From Ilumatobacteraceae bacterium (lineage in GTDB: Bacteria; Actinomycetota; Acidimicrobiia; Acidimicrobiales; Ilumatobacteraceae), in assembly GCA_025463305.1 (NCBI GenBank), contig JAOBWK010000054.1, positions 1 through 46,108 of the forward strand: DNA of 46,108 nt, written 5' to 3'. A program made the position numbers and the translations under genes. Below are positions 40,853 to 46,108 of the stretch, in pieces. The notes under the pieces were generated by a model. It made no database searches. It saw only the letters and a list, made by a program, of their open reading frames with translations, and was not told where the DNA came from. Each line of letters begins with the position of its first letter. Position 1 is the stretch's first letter.

Positions 40853-40858
40853 AGGGCG
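40853..40858 (+). promoter_or_regulatory. Putative -10 box of a leadered promoter
   Basis: TAGCGT, 16 nt before the TTG at 40875; the GGAGGGG ribosome binding site (40864-40870) lies between. Confidence 0.4.
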
Positions 40859-40874
40859 CTCTTGGAGGGGTTTC

Positions 40875-41393
40875 TTGGACCAGATCGACATCGACAACTT
40901 GATACAGGGCTTGAAGCAGCGGGTGCAGCAGCGTCGCGAGTCAGGTGACTATCCGGCTGGACTCGAGGAACAGCTCGAGGCCGAGTTCAAGATCATCATG
41001 GCTGCCGTGCACCGTGACGAGATCGATACGACCGAGCTGGGCCGGCGGGTCAAGGCCGTCGAGGCCGCGCTCGGATCAATCCGCGCCTCCGGAGAGACGG
41101 GCTCGCGTGTGCCGGGTGGCTCGACCTTGCACCGCGTGACATCGCGTCTCGTCGGTCGGCACACCAACGCCGTCGCCGTCACCGTCCGCCATCTCGGCGT
41201 CACGGTGGCGGAGGCGCTGCACGAGGTGCACCACATGATCGACGTCCAACGTGAAGCGGACGAGCGTCAGTTGTCGGAAGTTCTCGGCTCCTTGATGGAC
41301 CGCCTCGCCGTCGTGGACCATCTCTCCGCGTCCGTCGTCCAGTTGGAGGCGCGCGTCCGCGAACTGGAAGCGGCGGCAACGCCCGATCAGTGA
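40875..41393 (+). CDS. Coiled-coil protein of a glycosyltransferase operon
   Basis: A 172-residue soluble, mainly helical protein with no enzyme motif. Residues 1-75 (LIQGLKQRVQQRRESGDYPAG, then EEQLEAEF) are a charged helical region of a type I associate with proteins in actinobacterial surface-glycan clusters. Residues 85-125 are a second helical block and 125-168 a coiled coil (VQLEARVRELEAA). It may be a scaffold for the glycosyltransferases. The TTG start follows GGAGGGG by 4 nt, and upstream codons of the frame do not look coding. Overlaps the next gene as GTGA. Confidence 0.72.
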   Translation: MDQIDIDNLIQGLKQRVQQRRESGDYPAGLEEQLEAEFKIIMAAVHRDEIDTTELGRRVKAVEAALGSIRASGETGSRVPGGSTLHRVTSRLVGRHTNAVAVTVRHLGVTVAEALHEVHHMIDVQREADERQLSEVLGSLMDRLAVVDHLSASVVQLEARVRELEAAATPDQ

Positions 41394-42466
41394 CCGCCAG
41401 GGCGATTCATCAGGTCCTGGTCGGCGCAGCGATCGGCGACGCGATCACGTCGATGGCGATGACCCTGCGGGCGGGGTTGCGCGAGGTCGGCCCCAGTGAG
41501 ATCTACGCACTGCATCTCGCGGACGACGTCATCGACGAGGTGCTGCACGTTTCGAAGCTCGGTCGGCCGCGGCGCGGAGACGTGATCGTGTACCACGCGA
41601 GCATCGGCGAGCCGGCTGTGACGCGTTGGCTCCTCAGCCGCACCGAGCCCGTCGTGATCATCTATCACAACATCACACCGTCGCAGTACTTCCTGGAGCA
41701 CGAGCCGCATTTCGCTGCAAACCTGCAGTGGGGACGTCACGAACTGACGTTGTTACGTGATCGCTGTGTCCTCGCGCTGGCTGACTCCGAGTTCAACGCC
41801 GCCGACCTCGGTGAGATCGGATATCGCGACGTGCGTGTCGTTCCAGCCGGGTTGAAGCCGTCTCGGCTGGCGTCTGTCGGCTACGACGGTCGCCTCGCCA
41901 AGCGATTGCTGCAGGCGTTCCCGAACGGATACGTCCTCACGGTGTCGCAGGTCCTTCCACACAAGCGCTTCGAGAGCTTGATCGAGGCGATGCACCTCGT
42001 CCAGTGGGTACACGAGCGTCCGCTCGGACTCGTGATCGTCGGCGCGCCTCGCATGCAGAAGTACCAGCAGGCGCTGGAGGCGCATGCCCGGAACCTTCGG
42101 GTGCGTCAAATGCTCTTCGCGGGGAAGGCGACCGAGCAGGAACTGGCGACGTACTACCGGCTGGCTGCAATGTTCGTCACGACGAGCGCCCACGAGGGGT
42201 TGGCGCTGCCGCCTCTCGAGGCGATGGCGTTCGGGGTGCCCGTCGTCGCCCGGGCCGCCGGCGCGTTGCAGACCACGGTCGGTGGGGCCGGCATCGTCCT
42301 CCCGCCTGACGCCGGGCCGATGCTGCTCGCAGAGACCATCGCAGAGATCGATGCCAACCCCGACCTCGCCTTGGTCCTCCGCGAGTGGGGTGCGGCACGC
42401 GTCCGAGACATCGAGAACGATGATCCTTCCTCCGTGTTCATGCACCTCCTCGAAGGAGTTCGGTGA
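41390..42466 (+). CDS. Family 4 glycosyltransferase
   Basis: A 358-residue GT-B enzyme. VIIYHNITPSQYF is in the N-terminal domain; VLTVSQVLPHKRFESLIEAM and LVIVGAPR open the donor domain; EGLALPPLEAMAFGVPVVA holds the E-x7-E donor motif. The plan fits mannosyltransferases and related enzymes of polysaccharide loci. GTG start within the GTGA overlap. Its stop is 1 nt before the next gene's start. Confidence 0.88.
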   Translation: MTARAIHQVLVGAAIGDAITSMAMTLRAGLREVGPSEIYALHLADDVIDEVLHVSKLGRPRRGDVIVYHASIGEPAVTRWLLSRTEPVVIIYHNITPSQYFLEHEPHFAANLQWGRHELTLLRDRCVLALADSEFNAADLGEIGYRDVRVVPAGLKPSRLASVGYDGRLAKRLLQAFPNGYVLTVSQVLPHKRFESLIEAMHLVQWVHERPLGLVIVGAPRMQKYQQALEAHARNLRVRQMLFAGKATEQELATYYRLAAMFVTTSAHEGLALPPLEAMAFGVPVVARAAGALQTTVGGAGIVLPPDAGPMLLAETIAEIDANPDLALVLREWGAARVRDIENDDPSSVFMHLLEGVR

Positions 42467-42467
42467 C

Positions 42468-43697
42468 ATGAAGATCCTGTACGTCGTGCAGCGGTATGGC
42501 GAGAGCATCGTCGGTGGCTCCGAGGCAGCGACCCGTGCCTTCGCCGAGCAGTTGGCGCAGCGCGGCCACCACGTCGAGGTTCTGACCAGCTGTGCCCAGA
42601 GCTACAGCGACTGGGCCAACGTCTTCCCGCCCGGCGCGAGCGAACTCAACGGGGTCGTGGTCCATCGGCTCGAGGTCGACAATCCTCGCTCGCCCGAGAA
42701 GTTCGGACCGCTGCACCAATGGATGATCGAGGGCCCGAAGCCGTCTCCGTTGTTCGTCCAGGAGCGGTGGGCGAAGCACATGGGGCCCGACATCGGAGCC
42801 CTCCCAGGATGGCTGATCGATCACGCCACAGACTTCGATCTCGTCGTGTTCATGACGTACCTGTACGCGACCACTACGCGAGGCCTGCCCGCTGTCGCTG
42901 GTCGCGTCCCAACTATTCTGCAGCCAACGGCCCACGACGAGCCGCCGCTGTGGGTCAGGCTGTATGACTCGTTGTTCCGGCTGCCCGACGCGTTCTTGTT
43001 CTTCACACCGGAGGAGCGCAACGTCGTGGCGCGACGCTTCACCCTCGATCCCGTCGGCCGCGTCGCAGGAATCGGCGTCGGCCTTGAGCAGGCTGACGAC
43101 GTCGGCGGCTTCCGGGCCTTTCACGGGCTCGGTGGCGATCCGTACGTGTTGTACGTGGGACGGATCGACGCCATCAAGGGATCGCTCGAGGCGTTCCACT
43201 TCTTCGAGACTTACAAGCGACGGAACCCGAGCGTATTGCGCTTCGTGTTCGTCGGGGAGAAGGTCAGCGAGCTGCCGGATCACCCCGACGTGTTGTTCAC
43301 CGGCTTCTTGGACGAGGCAGAGAAGCGCAATGCGCTCGCGGGAGCGCTGGCGCTCATCCAACCGTCGCGGTTCGAGAGCTTCTCCATCGTGCTGTGCGAG
43401 TCATGGGTTCAGCACCGTCCGGCGTTGGTGCACGCGGACAGCGAAGTGCTCGCCGGGCAGGCCCGTCGATCCGGTGGCGCAATTCCGTACCGCGGTTTCG
43501 CCGAGTTCGAGGCGGCACTCGATCTGTTGCTGGGCGACCCCGCCCTCGCGGACGCGATGGGTGAGAGCGGTTACGGATACGTCGAGCACCAGTATCGGTG
43601 GGACCGTGTCATCGACACGTTCGAGGCCGGAGCGGACGACGCCGTGCGCGAGTTCCACGCTCGTCGCGGTGGCCGCAGCCGCCGTTCAGTGCAGTGA
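42468..43697 (+). CDS. Family 4 glycosyltransferase
   Basis: A 409-residue GT-B enzyme. VVQRYGESIVGGSEAATRAFA is the N-terminal acceptor loop; VLYVGRIDAIKGSLEAFHFF and ESFSIVLCESWVQHRPALV are the donor-domain motifs. GGAG is 10 nt before the ATG. It is the last gene of the three-gene operon and its 3' end overlaps the convergent Wzt gene by 12 bases. Confidence 0.88.
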   Translation: MKILYVVQRYGESIVGGSEAATRAFAEQLAQRGHHVEVLTSCAQSYSDWANVFPPGASELNGVVVHRLEVDNPRSPEKFGPLHQWMIEGPKPSPLFVQERWAKHMGPDIGALPGWLIDHATDFDLVVFMTYLYATTTRGLPAVAGRVPTILQPTAHDEPPLWVRLYDSLFRLPDAFLFFTPEERNVVARRFTLDPVGRVAGIGVGLEQADDVGGFRAFHGLGGDPYVLYVGRIDAIKGSLEAFHFFETYKRRNPSVLRFVFVGEKVSELPDHPDVLFTGFLDEAEKRNALAGALALIQPSRFESFSIVLCESWVQHRPALVHADSEVLAGQARRSGGAIPYRGFAEFEAALDLLLGDPALADAMGESGYGYVEHQYRWDRVIDTFEAGADDAVREFHARRGGRSRRSVQ

Positions 43698-44879
43698 CCA
43701 CGTCGGGCGGAGCGTGACGAGCCCAGCGGTCTCGTAGGGCTTGCCGGACATCACATCGAACCGCATCGCGACGTGCAGGATGTCGTACTCGTGTTGCCTG
43801 TTGAAGTCCGTGACCGAGGTGTGCAGGTCGTACGTGCCGGGGAGGAGCGACACTGCGTCGAGGTCGATATCGAAGTAGCCGGGACCGGAGATCGTCTCTG
43901 GGATGAGACCGATGTCGCGCGTGCTCGGAGCCGTGACAATCGCCCCGCCGAGGCTTTCGATCTCGAAACCGATGACCGGTCGAGAGACGGTTGCCGACGT
44001 GACGTAGTGCAGACGGATCTTGACAGCATCGTTCGTACGGAACCGCTTCACGGGCGTTGACGAATCGCCGACGAACAACTCCACGCGTTCGACTTGGAGC
44101 TCGCCAGAACCGCGGCGAAGGCTGCCGTCCTCGCTGCGCGAACGATCGCCGAGCATCTTCTCCGTGTAGGCCTCTACGAGCTCGGCGGGATCGCCCTCGC
44201 CGGTCACGACTCCGTGCGTCAACCAGATCGCGCGGTCGCACATGTCGCGCACGCTCGCCATTGCGTGCGTCACGAGGACGATGGTCCGGCCCTCGTTGCG
44301 GAAGTCGACGAACTTCTCCATGCACTTCTGTTGGAATGTGACGTCGCCGACGGCCAGGATCTCGTCGATGATTAACAGCTGAGGATCGACGTTGATGGCC
44401 ACGGCGAACGCGAGACGGACGTACATCCCGCTCGAGTAGGTCTTCACGGGTGAGTCGATGAAGTTCTCGAGGCCGGAGAAGTCGACGATCTCGTCGAACC
44501 GAGCAGCGATCTCCCGGCGGCCCATGCCGAGGATGGCGGCGTTCAGGAACACGTTGTCGCGTCCGGACAGCTCCGGATGGAAACCTGCACCGAGTTCGAG
44601 CAGCGCTGACATCCGCTTGGTCACGTGGACCGAACCCGCATTGGGCTGCAAGATGCCGGCCATGCACTTGAGCAGCGTCGACTTGCCCGATCCGTTGTGG
44701 CCAATGACGCCGAACACCTCGCCCTCCTTGACGTCGAATGACACGTCCTTGAGCGCGGTGAACTCTTCGTACTTGGTCTTCGCTCTGCCGGCGATCAACG
44801 CCTTCAGCGAGTTGGTCTTCTCGGAATGGAGCTTGAACGTCTTCGTGAGGTTGTGGACACTGAGCGCGAGATTGTCCAT
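43686..44879 (-). CDS. wzt: Wzt-type ABC transporter ATPase with C-terminal domain
   Basis: A 397-residue ATPase of a polysaccharide ABC exporter. Walker A is GHNGSGKS (60-67), the signature YSSGMYVRL (148-156) and Walker B LLIIDEILAVGD (168-179). LLELGAGFHPELSGRDNV is characteristic of the Wzt/TagH group. Residues 265-397 form the Wzt C-terminal beta-sandwich (RPVIGFEIESLGG; PGYFDIDLDAVSLLPGTYDL), which in O-antigen systems reads a terminal modification on the chain. Here the window's methyltransferases are candidate makers of that terminal mark. ATG 2 nt after the permease stop. Confidence 0.95.
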   Translation of the reverse strand: MDNLALSVHNLTKTFKLHSEKTNSLKALIAGRAKTKYEEFTALKDVSFDVKEGEVFGVIGHNGSGKSTLLKCMAGILQPNAGSVHVTKRMSALLELGAGFHPELSGRDNVFLNAAILGMGRREIAARFDEIVDFSGLENFIDSPVKTYSSGMYVRLAFAVAINVDPQLLIIDEILAVGDVTFQQKCMEKFVDFRNEGRTIVLVTHAMASVRDMCDRAIWLTHGVVTGEGDPAELVEAYTEKMLGDRSRSEDGSLRRGSGELQVERVELFVGDSSTPVKRFRTNDAVKIRLHYVTSATVSRPVIGFEIESLGGAIVTAPSTRDIGLIPETISGPGYFDIDLDAVSLLPGTYDLHTSVTDFNRQHEYDILHVAMRFDVMSGKPYETAGLVTLRPTWSLH

Positions 44880-44881
44880 GG

Positions 44882-45679
44882 CTACATCTCCTCTGCGAAC
44901 TTCGGAGAGAGTCGGTTGAAGACCGCCAAACCGATGAAGAACGTGCCGACGCTGAGCACCACGAGCTCCATCAGCCGTATACCGCTCGGCATGCGGAGGT
45001 CGTAGACGATGTTGTGGATCGCGGTGATGAAGCTGCCGGTCGGGCCGTACTCCGCCACGACCTTCAGTGGCACCAGCTGCAGCGTTCTGACGTCGTAGAT
45101 GACCGGGGTCGCGTAGAAGATGATCTGCGAGAGGATGCCCCAGAGGTAGTTGACGTCGTGGTAAAACACGTTCGCCGCAGCCAGCGCGAGCGCCACGCCA
45201 GCGCTGAAGAATGCGAGCAGTACCAAGACCAGGATCAGCGGGACGAACTGCGGGAGCACGTTGTTGCCGAGCAGCAGCATCGCCGCGGTCAGGATCGTGA
45301 GCTCGATCATCAACGTCACGAACTGCGCCACCACGACCGAGAAGACCAGGTGTTCGTGTGGGAACTGCACCTTCTTGATGAGGCTCGCGCCGCCCTGGAC
45401 CGCCGCGATCGAAGTGCCCACGGTGATCGAGAAGAAGTTGAACGGCAGCACTCCGGACAGGAAGTACATCGGGAAGTTCTTGAGCCCGCTCGGGTCGCCG
45501 ATCGGCGGCGTCGACTTGAACACGTAGATGAAGATCACGGTAAAGATCAACATCTGCGAGATCGGGTTGAACAGGCTCCAGGCCCATCCGAGGACGGACT
45601 TCTTGTAGCGGGTGCGTAGCTCCTTCAGCGACAGGAGGTACAGCAGGTTGCGATGCGCCATCGCTGATCGGAGAGACAT
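44882..45679 (-). CDS. wzm: Wzm-type ABC transporter permease
   Basis: A 265-residue polysaccharide ABC permease of the ABC-2 type. The cytosolic N-terminus LLYLLSLKELRTRYKKSVLGWAWSLFNP is the family signature, followed by about six transmembrane helices (MLIFTVIFIYVFKS; LVLVLLAFFSAGVALALAA; others). It forms the membrane channel with the Wzt ATPase. ATG at 45679 is chosen because TACACT lies 9 nt upstream; the frame is open further but crosses the divergent promoter region. Confidence 0.93.
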   Translation of the reverse strand: MSLRSAMAHRNLLYLLSLKELRTRYKKSVLGWAWSLFNPISQMLIFTVIFIYVFKSTPPIGDPSGLKNFPMYFLSGVLPFNFFSITVGTSIAAVQGGASLIKKVQFPHEHLVFSVVVAQFVTLMIELTILTAAMLLLGNNVLPQFVPLILVLVLLAFFSAGVALALAAANVFYHDVNYLWGILSQIIFYATPVIYDVRTLQLVPLKVVAEYGPTGSFITAIHNIVYDLRMPSGIRLMELVVLSVGTFFIGLAVFNRLSPKFAEEM

Positions 45680-45680
45680 G

Positions 45681-45704
45681 CGGGCCACAGTGTATGCAGG
45701 CCCG
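45681..45704 (-). promoter_or_regulatory. Leaderless wzm promoter within a short inverted repeat
   Basis: TACACT on the minus strand (45694-45689) is 9 nt before the wzm ATG. It is bracketed by CGGGCC (45681-45686) and GGCCCG (45699-45704), a 6-bp inverted repeat that could be an operator. Confidence 0.45.
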
Positions 45705-45763
45705 TCGCGGAGCGAGCCGCCAGCCTTCGAGTGACGCTTGCCGCTCTCGCGGTCACCGGTCGC

Positions 45764-45769
45764 TAGCCT
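45764..45769 (+). promoter_or_regulatory. Putative -10 box of leaderless gmd promoter
   Basis: TAGCCT, 7 nt before the ATG at 45777. Confidence 0.5.
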
Positions 45770-45776
45770 CGCTCGG

Positions 45777-46108
45777 ATGCCGAGGGCTCTCATCACTGGT
45801 ATCACTGGACAAGACGGACGTTTCCTCTCCGAGTTGCTGCACTCGAAGGGGTATGAGGTGTTCGGCCTGATGAAGGGTCAGAACAACCCGAAGTTGGCGA
45901 TGATCGATCGGGAGCACTCGTACGTGAACCTGGTCAGCGGTGACCTGACGGATCTGACGTCGTTGGTGAAGGCGGTGGAGCAGGTGCAGCCGGATGAGGT
46001 GTACAACTTGGGGGCGATCTCGTTCGTGGCGATGTCGTTCAACCAGGCGGAGTTGACGGCGAACGTGACCGGGCAGGGTGTGTTGCGGATGTTGGAGGCG
46101 ATCCGGAT
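45777..46108 (+). CDS. gmd: GDP-mannose 4,6-dehydratase (partial)
   Basis: The first 110 residues of an extended SDR enzyme; the 3' part is outside the window. ALITGITGQDGRFLSELL is the Rossmann motif with the GQDG form specific to GMD, and YNLGAISFVAMSFNQAE is the following family block. GMD makes GDP-4-keto-6-deoxymannose, the precursor of GDP-fucose, GDP-rhamnose and GDP-perosamine. From about codon 20 onward codons end mostly in G (TTG, GTG, GCG, AAG), unlike the C-rich third positions of its neighbours. Confidence 0.93.
   Translation, partial: MPRALITGITGQDGRFLSELLHSKGYEVFGLMKGQNNPKLAMIDREHSYVNLVSGDLTDLTSLVKAVEQVQPDEVYNLGAISFVAMSFNQAELTANVTGQGVLRMLEAIR

Noticed and set aside
43686..43697. 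Overlapping 3' ends of convergent genes (12 bases here, 22 bases at 19805-19826) as a regulatory antisense device
   Set aside because: Short tail overlaps are common in compact genomes and nothing further supports regulation.

Overview
The window is GC-rich (clearly above 60 % by eye) chromosomal DNA of a bacterium that looks like an actinobacterium of the Acidimicrobiia (Ilumatobacter-like) type. The reasons are strong G/C preference at third codon positions, frequent GTG and TTG starts, mycobacterial-style FadE and SufC genes, and a repeated leaderless promoter layout (a TANNNT hexamer 6-9 nt before the start codon). The taxonomic call is inference; no rRNA or marker gene is present. I see no tRNA, rRNA, CRISPR array, insertion sequence, phage gene or replication origin. 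No gene-free stretch exceeds 300 bases; the longest is 27573-27853.

Layout. 1-5495 is housekeeping and accessory: the 5' part of sufC, a fatty-acid desaturase and metallo-beta-lactamase-fold hydrolase pair, a VapBC-type toxin-antitoxin, an acyl-CoA dehydrogenase, a small membrane protein under a striking palindromic promoter, a small conserved-looking protein and an alpha/beta hydrolase with Asn at the nucleophile position. 5509-15571 (minus) is one long operon of eight genes in which six of the seven junctions are 4-base overlaps or gaps under 10 nt. It runs UDP-glucose dehydrogenase, UDP-glucuronate decarboxylase, UDP-glucose 4-epimerase, GT2, DegT aminotransferase, Gfo/Idh/MocA oxidoreductase, a three-part glycosyltransferase/beta-sandwich/LpxD-like fusion, and an acyl-CoA synthetase. 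It reads as a nucleotide-sugar operon that makes and N-acylates an amino sugar.

15729-18987 holds three membrane proteins of the same plan: a cytosolic zinc ribbon or JAMM peptidase, one transmembrane helix, then an external Thr/Pro-rich, Cys-containing or coiled-coil part. This trio is the least explained part of the window. 19062-28963 is a mixed block of methyltransferases, a polyprenyl-phosphate-type GT2, GT-C-like multi-spanning proteins and an acyltransferase.

28997-33829 (minus) is an Fdt-like dTDP-3-acetamido-3,6-dideoxyhexose operon with a GtrB-like GT2 and a large membrane protein. 33906-43697 carries a perosamine-synthase-like aminotransferase, five GT-B glycosyltransferases, an FkbM methyltransferase, a PglD-like acetyltransferase, a DUF4214-like protein and a coiled-coil protein. 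43686-45679 is a Wzm/Wzt ABC exporter with a Wzt-type C-terminal domain. The window closes in a GDP-mannose 4,6-dehydratase. Together, 5.5-46.1 kb is a cell-surface polysaccharide locus: sugar-nucleotide synthesis, cytosolic and membrane glycosyl transfer, decoration by methyl and acyl groups, and ABC export.
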